The translations under genes and the position numbers were made by a program. Of a DNA stretch of 64,000 nucleotides, positions 10,261 to 21,694 are shown in pieces. This stretch comes from Helicoverpa zea (Eukaryota; Arthropoda; Insecta; Lepidoptera; Noctuidae), in the NCBI RefSeq assembly GCF_022581195.2, contig NC_061470.1:6820001-6884000 (forward strand), in the 5' to 3' direction. How positions within the stretch are numbered: position 1 is the first letter of the stretch; the number at the start of each line of letters is the position of its first letter. The notes beneath the pieces were generated by a model. That model saw nothing but the letters and a program-made list of their open reading frames with translations. It had not been told where the DNA came from and made no database searches.

Positions 10261-10980
10261 ATTTGTATGTCTCTAACCGACCACAGGACTACAGAGTCCC
10301 GGATTTTTGGGAGGCGAACGTGGGGCCGAAGCCAACACGCTGAAGCCCTTTTGAGACAACTTTAATGAAATGGTAACACAAAACCGACGATTATCCCTGT
10401 ATACACTATAGAAATGTACCCAAGGACAATCCCCGGTTCTGTGCTAAACTATTGCTAACTATGGATGAAAACTACTTAGGCTATTGTGATGGGATGCTAA
10501 TGGACTAGGAATGGGGAAACTACGGGAACTATGGCACCTGCCGATGACAATGTATTAAATACATGTTAAAATGGCAGGTGGAGACTCGCCAACTCACTTA
10601 CTGGGCCCCCGGGAATCAGTCACTGAAAAGCAACAAGAGGGCAACAGGGACATGAGCGGCTGAGAAGGGTGAGGATACCTCGGCGGACTTTAAACGCAGA
10701 TCACGCGCTCCCTGTGGGTCCAGCATCACCGGCCCACTCGCCACTTACCACGAGGCACCTACCCTCCGAGCAGGACTAACCTTGCTCTAGCGACTCCACT
10801 CTGACCGGCCGATGAAGGCAAGCCAAGAGGCGGGAGACCTATCCCCCGTCATGCTTCACTCCGGCAAGCCGGAGGTGGGGGACAGTATACTCTCCCTGGA
10901 GCACTCGGATATATAGCCCCGCGGGGTCGCTACTCCCCGTCATCCGCCTCAGATGCCTTGCGGGGCTTATTATTATTATT
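10261..10980 (+). repeat. TTA-tail interspersed repeat, copy 2 of tandem pair
   Basis: This unit is nearly identical to 9543-10260, with scattered substitutions and small indels. It again begins at a TTATTATTATAT junction and ends in TTATTATTATTATT, followed directly by the right copy of the 73-bp repeat. Each unit therefore sits on the tail of the element before it. Confidence 0.85.
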
Positions 10981-11053
10981 ATTTGTCTTATATTCAAGCA
11001 CGTAAGCCGGCGGCGTAAAGGCACTATAGTCCTTTGAGCACAGCACGAATCAT
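10981..11053 (+). repeat. 73-bp direct repeat, right copy
   Basis: Exact copy of 7207-7279. It marks the right edge of the 3.7-kb nested insertion. Confidence 0.85.
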
Positions 11054-11284
11054 TTTTAGAAAATAATCATACTCTCGCAGATATGCACACAGAGTTTTCA
11101 AAGCCAACGTAAATAAAAAATGGCAGACTAACGGTAAATAGAATTGTAATTTTGCAACTCTAACTGAAAACAAATAAAAAGTTCCGATGGAAAATTAAAA
11201 GCTTTTCTCAGCAAACAGAAAAAGTAAATAACCATAGAGTTTGCGTCAGATTCGATATTAAAATTTTGGAGTTTAATACTATAA

Positions 11285-12242
11285 GTTCGGCCATTCAGAG
11301 AATGCGTTCCTGACACGTCGCGATTGAACTGACGACGTAACTTTGCAATGGCGTTGCAGTTACGATAAAAATATTTTTGTTGGTTGTTTACCGTTAACAA
11401 TTGAGGAGCATTAAAACAACATTATTATATCAATAATCAATGAATGTTATAATTTTGTGCCAAACTGAGTGTCAAATAACTTGGTAAACAATATTTTTCT
11501 AAATCTATACTGCGCTATTACAAGGTTATGTCAGCGGTTTATATTTTGTAGTGCTGTGCTAAAAATAACAGGCAAGTATCGTAATCTGTTCTTATACAGT
11601 TATAATATAAAATAATACGTTTTGATTTTCTTTTTAAGAATTGGAAAATAATGGACTATAAGACTTAATTATAACTTTTATGAAAAATAAAAATAAAACT
11701 ATGACCAAACCGCATTTTTATACTTAGATTAAAAATGGTAACCCCAAATGGCGTTATGGGCCGCCATTTTGTGACGCTAAAACAGTCGTCCGTTGTCGTT
11801 TCGTGCGCATAGACCACGTTTTTCAAGTGTTTTCGATCTGTTTTTATTTGATTACCCGGCTTTTGTTAGACCGAGATATCAGGATTGATTCTGTTATTGA
11901 TAATAATATAATTATACATGTAGGCGAAGATGATGATGAAGACACCACCTCCTCAAGCAAATCGGAGTCTGATTAATATTCTGTTCGCACATTCAATTCA
12001 ATGTACTTGTAACAAAGAATAAATAAAACAATTTTATTATATGAATATTACCTTTTTTTGGTTTCCACTTAAATAACTAAAATATAAAACAAATGATTCC
12101 GCCAATTTAAAACGAAAATAATCTTAAAATAATGCGGCGGTTCATTTTGAAGGAACGGTAACGAACTCAGTGTTATGTTGTGCCCATCACTAGTCGTGAC
12201 TAACTGATAGGTGTCAGGAACGCATTCTCTGAACGGCCGAAG
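11285..12242 (+). mobile_element. Non-autonomous DNA element, 958 bp, copy 1 (TIR CTTCGGCC...)
   Basis: The ends are inverted copies of TTCGGCCRTTCAGAGAATGC (about 31 bp in all) and are flanked by TATAA at 11280-11284 and 12243-12247. A near-identical copy lies in reverse at 51371-52330. Near its right part, in the plus frame, an open stretch ends GEDDDEDTTSSSKSESD-stop (about 11922-11975), followed by AATAAATAAA. This looks like the acidic C-terminus of a lost transposase plus its poly(A) signal. A GCCGCCATTTTGTGAC block at about 11760 is also conserved. I cannot assign the superfamily: a 4-5 bp TATA(A) target duplication excludes piggyBac (TTAA) and does not show the 8 bp expected of hAT or P. 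Confidence 0.85.
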
Positions 12243-12247
12243 TATAA

Positions 12248-13863
12248 CCATTTTCGATAATGATGACTCTGATTTTTATTTAACTTTGTTGAACTTGACA
12301 TCGTAATGAAATTGGTTTATTTTGTTTACCTTATTTTCAGTGATGTTAGGCAGTTTTCCAATAATTTTCTATTTGTTGGTTGTGTGAGCACTGTGATGTT
12401 CCCCGAGGCGTTCTTTCGGCGCAGGTTCTAGGCATAGACTAATATACTAATTCTAGGTAATAGACAATTAAGACGAATTGATTATGTTGAGTGACGGTGG
12501 ATGAGAAAGCCGTTTGATTTTATAGCTGTAGGTACCTACTTACTTTGAAGTTATAAGGAGTTATCTAGAAATGAGGATAAAAAGAAAGACGTATTATACT
12601 CAAGTGTTTACCTACCTAATGGCACGACAGTGAGTTAAAGTTCAGGCCCAGTTCATGAAATAAATTTAAATTTTCCTATAAATAATATATACAAATATTA
12701 TTCTGCTGGCTTTACAGGCGGTGTCACACAGACATAAAATTAATTTCAAAGGGGTTTGCAGGTGACACCTATTTTAATATGTACACAATCCGAGAGGGTC
12801 GTTCTTTGGAGGATTGACAACCCTAATTTTCTTCGTAAAGCGTACACAGGTTTAGGCACAGGTGTGATTCTTTCAGCCAAGTCTTACGGATCATAAAGTG
12901 TTAGTTTGGTAGTTTGCGAACTTTTCTTAATAGATCGTTCTCTTTATGATCCCAATTATACCTAGATAGATAGGACTTCAAGGTCACTAATACCATGAGA
13001 GTGTTATACTGCCAAGCTTTGCTGTGTTATAGTTTGAAAGGCACTCGTAATGTCTTTGGATCAATTTAAAATACGTATAAAGATGCAGTTTAACATTTGT
13101 CTTACCAAGAAGTGAGTGCTTATCCTTATGAAACAAAAACCTAAATTCTCCTCAATGTTGCCATTTAATAGATTAGACATATTACTCTTTTGAGAGATAT
13201 TATGGAGGCACATTTTTTTAAAGAAAATAAGCACGCATGGTTTCCATCCTTACCTTACCTTAACCCAGCTAATGCAAAAAGGTTGGTTTTATTGCGCCAA
13301 AGTGTGCCTTTATGCTACAGTTTATTAACGTCACGCGTGTTTTCTTTGAAATTGAATTTTATTTAATTCGTTAAGGGTAAAGGTACTGGGTAAATGTTGG
13401 ACAAGATGTAAATGACGTTATGTTAAACCTCTTTCGAGAACACAGGTAACTTTATAATTTAAAAAAATAAAAAAGTCTTTTCTTTTATTAAATATCACTT
13501 GTGTATTAAATAATATTAGTCGTTGCTATTCAGATATGTTTTCTTTTAATAAAATTACTTATTTTCAGTGGAAACTAAAATTGTTTTTAGTCGCTTGTAA
13601 TAAACTCGCAATATTTTCTGCCGGTCGTAAAAATGTGTCTATAAAAAGCAATATAAAACGGTTCGCTTTGAGGAAGGTCTCAATGTTTTCTTTTCATCAT
13701 AGAGTAAGAGATACCTGTCGAATCGTAATTAAATGTAAAGATGGCCTCCTTCAATGTAATTTCCTTTAATTTTAATCTACGTAAACCTTGTCGTCGAAAA
13801 TAGATGATTGACGGAAAAATTTCTTCAAAAATATATGTATATATATATATATTCTTAATTAAA

Positions 13864-13894
<31 letters not shown>

Positions 13895-15529
13895 TATTCT
13901 TAATTAAAATATCGTGAAGAACTAACTCCATTTTTTTGTGGGTTTATTGCTATTTTAATATATATTTTTAGAGTATCGTATTGTAGTACAAAGTCCTATA
14001 TTATAATAATACTGAACGCATTTTCGTTAAGTTTTCACCAACATGCTTCAGGTAGATATACCTACTTTATTTTTAATTCTTTGATCTTAGATCTTAAAGT
14101 TAAAGTGACATAATGGGTATGTCTAATCGCTAAGAGCGATCTCTTCCAGACAACTTCAGGATGGATTGACGAGAAGGTAAATTTATAACACACGGTAGAC
14201 AGTAAGGCAAGGTTAGATATACCATTAATACACGTGCCACTCGCAAGGCTTCAAGTAATAACCGATTTTCAATTAGTGACACACAATTTAGAGCTAAAAC
14301 TTGTTATAAAGTGTAGGTGTAACAAATAGACTGACAGACACCCACCCCAGGAACTAATATTTGTCAGTCGAGCAAATATTTGATCCGCAGGGGATTGGAA
14401 CGTGCTGCCCCACACTACTCGCGCCAAAGAGCTGCGAGATTAATCGTAACAGTAAATTGAAAGAGGATTTATATTAGTTGCATAGATTAAAAAAGTTACA
14501 ATAACTATGTAAATCAGAAAATAGTTTGTGGAATGTAAATGTATTTAATAATATCACACTTATATTGAAATTGTGGGTAAGAATGTGACTTGAGCACTAC
14601 TGAATAGATACAATAGACAATTGACGAAACTTGAGAATATTACAGCTACATACTCGTAATAAAACTTAGGTTATATCTGTACTGTCTATGTATCTCGGTG
14701 CGTGAAGAACATAGGTAGTTCTATAGCATGCTTCAAAGCTGTGGGGAAAGACTGGAATTTGATACCTACTCAAGAGAGTTTAAAAATATTCGACTTATAC
14801 ATACATAAAACATATAGTCCACGGCATGCTTTCAAATATTAGTGTCCTTCCGTAATAAACTCCTAATTTTAATAAATAAGACTGAGTATTAAAACGATTT
14901 TTTTATAAATCTTCAAACCTCCCCAATTTACCTACGCAAATAAATCAGTCCCCCATCTTAAAGGGGCTCCATTAATTTATAAGTATTTATCGTTTGATTA
15001 CACGCGCACTTTTTAGACTTCATCAGCCGAAGGCTTCAACACAAAACTTTTCACAAAGCCTGATTGACGCTGAAAACTGAAACAAATGAAATGAAATTAC
15101 CCATTAAACTTATTTTGTTCGACGTGACGAGTATTGTTCTAGTAAATTAATGAACTAATTACAACGCTTTTTTATGTTAATGAAAGACTTTTGTACTTTG
15201 TAGTAAAGGCTTTTTTTGTTCAGAATTTGCGGAGACTTTTAATAGGGTTTAAGAGATGTTTTCTTGGGTTGTTTCAGGTCAAGGTTATAGTAAGTAATGG
15301 AAAACATTTGCCTATTTTATTAATTAGTGATAGATGTTAATTTAAGCTAATTATGGCAGCATTTATAAAGCAAGATTAAACATCGAAGATTTAAAGAATA
15401 TGTAGATAAATATTAACTAAGTATAAATGTTAACTTAACAATAAAATGTACCTTACCCACCCAGTATAACAACTTTGATAACATAACTAAAAAAGAAAAG
15501 GGTTTTGTGTAATCGTATTAAGCTTGTGG
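12248..15529 (+). other. Intron-like DNA without recognised genes
   Basis: AT-rich sequence, presumed SGSM intron 1. It holds an AT microsatellite (13826-13912, listed separately) and a short GC-richer patch near 14335-14440 that may be an old repeat fragment. Short ORFs on both strands lack any coding signature I can recognise. Confidence 0.5.
13826..13912. repeat. Duplicated (TA)n microsatellite with ATTCTTAATTA spacers
   Basis: Two TA runs, each followed by ATTCTTAATTAAAA, with a poly-A run between them. It is simple-sequence DNA that looks duplicated as a unit. Confidence 0.85.
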
Positions 15530-15933
15530 CACATTATAGCAGCACCGCAACAGCACGGCTCCACACCAGCATTTAAGTTGTCATTCAATTTAGAGCATTA
15601 AATCGTGTATATTATATTTCGTAATGTCAATATGAAAAAGCCAACGGCGAGCAGTCAGCGTGCTTGCCACTTCCACACAACTCGACTCGCCGCCTGCGTG
15701 CTGACCTCATGCGTACAGCGCGCCAACGGCGTACTAATTGTGCGCCGACTCCGAGCCGGCAGCGAAACAACGTCATTACGTCGTGTTCAATCATAACATC
15801 AATCATAATCGTCTTAAAATAATATTGAGTTTGCTGTGACAGCAAGCTTACACCTCGCGGCCGGCGCGCCGACGGCGAGCGGACAGCGCGTGGTTGGTGC
15901 GCTGTCCGCTGTGCCACAAGCTTTAACCTGTAG
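15530..15933. other. GC-rich block interrupted by the R1 LINE
   Basis: The stretch 15640-15760 and 15855-15915 is clearly GC-richer than the intron around it (for example GGCCGGCGCGCCGACGGC) and contains short inverted pieces (GCGGACAGCGCG / GCGCTGTCCGC). It continues after the R1 insertion at 16589-16640 (CGCCGTAGCGCGCTACG). It looks like an older GC-rich mobile element split by the LINE. No family recognised. Confidence 0.4.
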
Positions 15934-16572
15934 TGAAGAGGCGCCCGGGTGTCACCATTGTGCGGACAGCCCCGAGGACACGGTGGACCACACAGTCCAG
16001 GTGTGCCCCGCATGGGAGGGGCACCGCCGGGTCCTCGTCGAGGCTTTGGATGGCGGCGACCTCTCGCGTCCGGCCCTGGTTCAGGCCATGGTCCGGGGCG
16101 AGAGGGAATGGGATGCCGTCGCCTCCTTCTGCGAAGCGGTCATGCTCGAGAAGGAGGAGGCGGAACGCCAGAGAGTTCGCACCTCTCATCCCGGCCGCCG
16201 CGCTGGACCAGGTAGACACCATGGGCGCCGGGTGTCGCGAGACGACTTCCGGCCACCGTAGGTGTGGGTCTGTGGGCGGTGAGTTCGGGTGGCTCATCGT
16301 CCCTCTGTCTATTTAGACGACAGACCCGTGTCGAAGGCGCGCGTTGTTCCACGCGCTCCTCAAAGAGATGTCAGCAACCCCAGCGGGGCCCAGCAGGGCC
16401 AAGGCCTGCCGGAGCTGCGGGTTGTTCGAAAGAGATACCGCGGCCCTGGTACACAAAAGGCCTATGACGGAACACGACGGTTTTTAGTCAGTAAGAGTCT
16501 GACGCTCCCTCTCCGCTGCTAACCCACAGCGGGAGGGGTCATTTGATGATTTTTAACGTCGTTAAAAAAAAA
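15934..16572 (+). mobile_element. 5'-truncated R1-clade LINE with 16-bp target duplication
   Basis: The fragment ends in a poly(A) run (16564-16572) and is bracketed by the exact 16-bp repeat AAGCTTTAACCTGTAG at 15918-15933 and 16573-16588. It carries the C-terminal zinc-knuckle region of ORF2 and a 3' UTR ending TCATTTGATGATTTTTAAC. A second 3'-end fragment of the same family lies at 48106-48249. Non-specific insertion (not in 28S rDNA) is normal for R1-clade relatives. Confidence 0.9.
15935..16261 (+). pseudogene. R1-type ORF2 C-terminus (truncated)
   Basis: The frame reads EEAPGCHHCADSPEDTVDHT and continues to QVCPAW..W..V..FCEAVM.EKE.AER before TAG at 16259-16261. The C-x2-C..H..C arrangement followed by a Trp/Phe-Cys block is the typical C-terminal zinc finger and tail of R1-clade ORF2. 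Reverse transcriptase and endonuclease are absent, so this is a dead-on-arrival fragment. It is strongly GC-rich compared with its surroundings. Confidence 0.85.
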
Positions 16573-16693
16573 AAGCTTTAACCTGTAGCACTTACTACGC
16601 CGTAGCGCGCTACGCTGCTACGACATCATTGAATACACGGATAATCAAATCAATTAATTGGAACTAACCTTACTACAACTAATGCGTATGGCG

Positions 16694-18459
16694 CACAGTG
16701 TGAGAATCTCGCAATCTAGGGGGATTTAATTCCAAATTGAATTAATTAAAATATACAAGTTAAAAAATAATATTTCTTGGTTTACAAATAAATAAAAATA
16801 CTTAAATAGTGAGAGAAAATAAAGTTTTATTTGAAAAAATGCGATATGAATAAATTTTGATATTTTATTCACTATTTCCACTTTCGGCCTCATTTACGGT
16901 GGGTACAGAAAGCAATTTTAGGACATCAGGATCTAAAGGACTCCGTTTTCTCTTCATTATAAGTCCCAAGCTATGAATATATATGAATCTGATGATATGA
17001 GAAGTCTGTTAAGTAGGTCGGTATTGGTGTCTATTCGTGTCGTGTTTCTAGTGAAGAATTCCCTGTATCTTCGGGTTTGTGCCTCCTCTGATAACTGGCC
17101 AATCGGCAAAATACACGAAGCTATGACATCCCGGACATTAAATAAGACTTTGTGCACACTAACTGGCATGTTATACCATGAGTGTTCCCTAAGATACAAG
17201 TTTCTGGTTTCTTCTGTGTAACTATTGAAGGAATCCAAATCGACTGTAAAACCCGACCCGAGAGTATGATATGAAACCTAAAATGATATGAAACCTCGTT
17301 ATTAATTCTAAATTTACCCCAGTAATATCAGCACTACCATCATGCTTAATGCTTCATCGGCCGACACAGTTACTTGAACGCTATCGCTAAGAATTTTTTT
17401 CGTACGCTTTTCATGATAGAACCTCTCTTAGGTGAACTCATAGAAAGTTCTTTTACGATAGCTGCAGAGTCCCTTTTACCAGCTTTTCGAAGGTTACATT
17501 CATGTGCAATCGCTATTTCTTCAGGGCTAGTAGACGATATTAGATTCTGAACTTTGCGTTTTTTTGGTTTTATCGCAACATTCTATAAAAAAATTATGTG
17601 GTCTTCCTTGTGAGTGGCCAGATGTAGATGGTATTTCATTTAAAACATTATCTGGTAATTTAATGCATTCATTCAACCAAGTAACATTCTTGTTTAAAAA
17701 GCGTTCGCGATATCTAACGCTTGCTGTCCATTTTTCGTTAAGTTTGTTACAGAACTTTCTTTAAAAAAACTCAATTTCATTAACAGCACCTTCCGAAAAC
17801 TGTACTTGAGGGTAATTACCTATTATAAATGCAAAAATAGCATTAATTCGCTCCTCTTTCGCATTTGAGGTCCAAATATCAAAAATTTGTTTTTTTGTAA
17901 TTTCGGCGGTCATTCTGGAAACCGAAAAAAAATGTTTGACGGTCGCACAAAATCGCAAGTTTTGTAAATTGTTCTCAAAAGTTAAGATTCTAAGCTATAA
18001 ACTGAAACAATAGAAACACCGGGATATTGAGAGCATTTTTTTCTACACGCCTTTTATTTTGCATATCATCTCTAAAAAATGCTTAATTTAACTGTGCTTT
18101 TAAATCATGTCATTAGATCAATGTTTAACTATTACTTACATAAAATACACAATAACTTACCTTGAAAGATGTACAGAATGCAATAATAAACAAATAAATA
18201 AGAGTATACATTAATTTGATCAGTAATCTCAAGTGAAGATGACACCTTAATTTTGTTGTTCGTGTTGTAAAGTTGCAACGATTATTGTCTTACCACTTTA
18301 ACATTTTTTTATAATTTTTTTAAAGTACCTACAAGAATTTCTAATATGTAGCTATGACAAATGGGGTCTTAGGTATAAATAGGATATAACTATATTATAT
18401 ATTATTAGAATTTATATTTTGATTTAAATCCCCCTAGATTGCGAGATTCCTTCACTGTG
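16694..18459 (-). mobile_element. Decayed Transib-type DNA transposon with CACAGTG ends
   Basis: Both termini read CACAGTG inwards (16694-16700 and complement at 18453-18459) and are followed by a matching inverted block AATCTCGCAATCTAGGGGGA. The element is flanked by the 5-bp direct repeat TGGCG (16689-16693, 18460-18464). A GC-rich 5-bp duplication and a CACWRTG-type heptamer are the known hallmarks of Transib elements, the relatives of RAG1. The minus strand codes for both ends of a transposase but not its middle, so this is an internally deleted, inactive copy. Confidence 0.8.
16865..17958 (-). pseudogene. Transib transposase pseudogene, central part deleted
   Basis: On the minus strand the N-terminal part is readable from 17958 (MTAEITKKQIFDIWTSNAKE, then after frameshifts GRPHNFF, SPEEIAIAHECNLRKAGK and VSADEALSMM). 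It then jumps near 17240 to the C-terminal part: DSFNSYTEETRNLYL, MPVSVHKVL, LPIGQLSEEAQ, TNTDLLNRLLISSDSYI and, after another frameshift, RKRSPLDPDVLKLLSVP up to TAA at 16865-16867. The acidic catalytic core expected between these blocks is missing. Assignment rests on the C-terminal VHK..LPIGQLSEEAQ..SSD motifs and the element's ends. Confidence 0.75.
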
Positions 18460-18478
18460 TGGCGTAGGGATGGGGAAG

Positions 18479-18540
18479 CCGGACTTGTATGACCTCGGAC
18501 TTATTTGACCTTGGACTTGTTTGACCTTCGACTTGTGTTC
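18479..18540 (+). repeat. Imperfect 16-17-bp tandem repeat (GGACTTGTTTGACCTT)
   Basis: About four imperfect copies of GGACTTGTTTGACCTT lie next to the right end of the Transib remnant. No known function. Confidence 0.65.
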
Positions 18541-19534
18541 AAAGAATAGGCTCTTGAGATCTATCGAGACATCATCCTTTTATCGAAGAGGGCTTATAAG
18601 GGCTCAAGGGCGAGTACGTAATAAAAAAGGTATTTCTTTAATCGATAAAGCAATATTAACTGTTGATATTTTCCTGGTGTTACTGACAGTGAACGGTTTC
18701 AGGGCTTGTAATTAATAACTATATTAATTTTCTTTTGCTTTCGTTGATTAAATGATGTTTAAATAGTGCCAGTATTTTACGTAGTCACTGTAAAGTATAA
18801 GAAAATATACACTATCACAAACATATCCGTCGTTTCGTCCAAACAGAAATAATTTTCTCGTTTCTATCGAATAAATTAATCCGTCCTATTTATCTTCGGA
18901 AATGTTCTAATGATTCTATATAAACTCGATGAATACGCAAGTTGTTATGAAAGGGACTATGAAAACAGAATAGGAGTACAAAGAGAAATCTTATGAAAGA
19001 TCCCTGGAGATTAGTTTTTTCTATAAGACTGTAATGCCCGTTTTCACCAACAACCTCTTACCGTTTCCCTATCGAAATGCTACTTTTAATAAGGACCCCT
19101 CCCAATTTGACACCTACCTAAATTCATTTTCACCACACTTGTACATGGATCCCTTAAGTAAGTGACAGATTACTAGTTCTACAAACGGTAATGCAAAGTC
19201 GATATTTTATCGATAAAATGATTTTTCTGTACTTCTTAAGAAATAAACGTCTATCGAGTATATATTACTAAAGCCTGTGAGTTTTTTTTCTTGTGGTGTT
19301 ATTTTAATTTAACTTAAACTACATTACGCTATGTTTTATAAAACAGTAAAGAGGTTTTCTATAGGTGAATTTTTACCTATGTCATTCGCGTGTTTGTCAA
19401 ATTGACTGATGTGTATGTGTACATCATTGACATATACTAAGCTCGATGGTGTACATAGAGTGAGGTTAATTTTGGGTTTATTATTGTTGAATAGATAAGT
19501 TTATTTTAGCAGAGAAGAGAAAACGAGGATAAAC

Positions 19535-19690
19535 CTTTCTTACAGAAGAAAAAGACAAGCTAGTGAAATTTCTGACGTCTCATAGCGACACAATATTAAA
19601 CAAAAAACGGATGGGACCACGAACGAAGCCAAAAACAAAGCTTGGATCCAGTCACAAATAGTTTTAATGCGATAGGAACCGTTTACAGGT
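19535..19690 (+). pseudogene. Myb/SANT-like domain remnant
   Basis: The plus frame reads FLTEEEKDKLVKFLTSHSDT, then after a one-base frameshift TNEAKNKAWIQSQ and, past a stop, EPFTGK. The pattern TEEEK..LV..L.......N...K.....NKAW is that of the Myb/SANT-like DNA-binding domain found with Harbinger transposases. Frameshift and stop show that it is dead. Confidence 0.6.
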
Positions 19691-20212
19691 AAATGTGAAT
19701 AATATCTGTGTATAATAATATAGTGTATTAAGATATTGCCGTTCAACTGTGTTCCTTGTTTTACTGTGGGCTTCATTGTATTTTTGTTCTCCATGAGTTG
19801 ATGGATTTAAGTATGGGGTTAAAATTATAGATTTATTTATATTTATTTAGTTTCAGGTGGTGCGAGAAATTGGAAAGACGTGTAAAAACATGCTGCGCCC
19901 AGCCCACCCCAAATTGAATTGGTGCAGGAGGATGATGATAATGTTTGGTACATCATATGAGGACTAATATTAAAATATTTGTTTACTATCTTTGTTTTAA
20001 TTTACATTATTTATTATTTTTAATGTTAGCCTACTTCTTTGCACACTGTACACATAAGGCAATAAACCAATAAATGGCTTCTGCGCAGGTAAAGGTCAGG
20101 GCTCAATATCCGTGCCGATAACTATACCGCGGCTAGAGCGACCTGAGCGATATTCACTGCCGCTGTGGGTAGAAGTACATACCGCGCGAGAGCAGCGGCA
20201 TACATCCCGAAC

Positions 20213-20362
20213 ATCAACAGTAATATTATCGCATACCCACTGGGTTTTCTCTGTCGCAGGTGGTAGCGAATACCGCTTAGGTCTGAACAGTCATATTACC
20301 GCATACCCACAGGGTTTTCTCTGCCGTAGACGGAAGCGAATACCGCTTAGGTCTGAATAGGC
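20213..20362 (+). repeat. Two-unit tandem repeat of about 70 bp
   Basis: AT..CGCATACCCAC.GGGTTTTCT and GCGAATACCGCTTAGGTCTGAA occur twice with about 70 bp spacing inside the Harbinger-like element. Confidence 0.75.
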
Positions 20363-20768
20363 CTATAGTTGACCTAGCAAGTGCATTCATAGCAAGTGAT
20401 AACCTATAATCTTATAAAAAAGTCATGATCATCGTACTTATTTCTCAGTCATCTACTCTTTCACGTAAGATAGGTACGTGGTCTTCTAATGATTATTATT
20501 TTACATATCCAAAACCTCCACAGCTTCTAAACTTTCTAAAAGTTTACGTTTCATTTCACTATCCATTGCCAGAAACGGTTCAAAATATGTTTGTATTCTG
20601 TCATGATAATGATAGGGGTTGTTTAAGCAGGCATCAATCGGGCCCCCAAGTTTAAGTGAAATTTTAAGGTTATAATTGACACCTAGGCTTTGGTGAAAAT
20701 GAAATTCTTATTAAGTGTTCCGTAAATGCTCCCTAAATTTAGGTATTCGTTGGTGAAAACGGGCATTA

Positions 20769-21694
20769 GGGTATACAAATAGGACAGGACGTAATGGATA
20801 TCGCTTGATGAGTTCTGTTCGTACGTGGAATATTCTAGACCGATTGTCAAGAGACAGAAACTTGCTTGTGGTATGTGCAAGTGAACTTAATTTTTTAATT
20901 ATTATCAGAATACGTATGCTGTCGCTTTCTATTGTCGATTGCATTCCTTGATTTGCAATTAGAGATAACATTTTGACATTAGCTTTATATAAATTATGTC
21001 AATATTTAACCGCGAAACAACGAATAGACAGATTAATATAAGAATGTTTCAAACGTAGTTACTACGTGGACACTAACAAGACTTATAATTTAAAGTCGTC
21101 ATATAACACAAAGGGTAAAACAAACCACATAATTACCGTACCGCTAATAATTCCAACAATCCCTGTGTTAAAAACCTCCCCTTTGGAGCTCACCTGACAA
21201 ATATTTCAGAGGTCATGTCTCAGAGGTCTTTGACTGAAAATTACATCAGTTTTATAAGAGAATTCTTGAGCTTCTGCAAACTGAAACTCTTTCAGGAATT
21301 ATATGTAAAATATGCAAAGTTACCTGAAGCTGTAATGTGTACGACTCCTTTGGGAGCTATAATGTGCATGGCTGGTAATGAATATAAATTCCCGTATGCT
21401 ATTATATTGTTAGGGGTAAAGCCGTTGCAACTCTAAAATAGCTTCATACGTACATAGTCAGTTATCTGCACGGTACGGTAAAGCTTTGAGCCGAATGTGC
21501 GGAATTCCTAGTTGTAGGCATGCTATTGTTGTCGATTCGATAGAGCCTGCATTTCGTTGAGCTGACTCGCGTGGTTTTGAGCATGATATCTGTGTATGTC
21601 ACCACAGGATATGGAATTCAATGCATAGCTAGATGTGTACATATTGTAGATATATCAATTTAAGAAAGGTTTTGGTTGTTCAGTAATTGCTTAG
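20769..21694 (+). other. Intron-like DNA
   Basis: No repeat family or coding exon recognised. An ORF at 21215-21436 has no recognisable domain and no splice context. Confidence 0.45.

Larger units (their letters stand above)
19032..20768 (+). mobile_element. Decayed Harbinger-like DNA transposon
   Basis: Inverted ends TAATGCCCGTTTTCACCAAC (19032-19051) and its complement (to 20768) delimit 1.74 kb; a second inverted block (ATTTTCACCA / TGGTGAAAAT) lies just inside. The interior carries a broken Myb/SANT-like domain, which Harbinger-type elements encode as their second protein. No DDE nuclease domain is readable. The exact target duplication is ambiguous because TAA/TTA at the ends is itself inverted. 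Confidence 0.65.

Noticed and set aside
11285..12242. P-element assignment because of the roughly 31-bp inverted ends
   Set aside because: P elements make 8-bp target duplications; both copies here show only TATA(A), and no diagnostic transposase domain is present.
15627..16522. Several overlapping GC-rich ORFs on both strands around the R1 fragment
   Set aside because: Only the frame 15935-16261 (plus) shows the R1 zinc-knuckle motif; the others arise from high GC and lack of stops.
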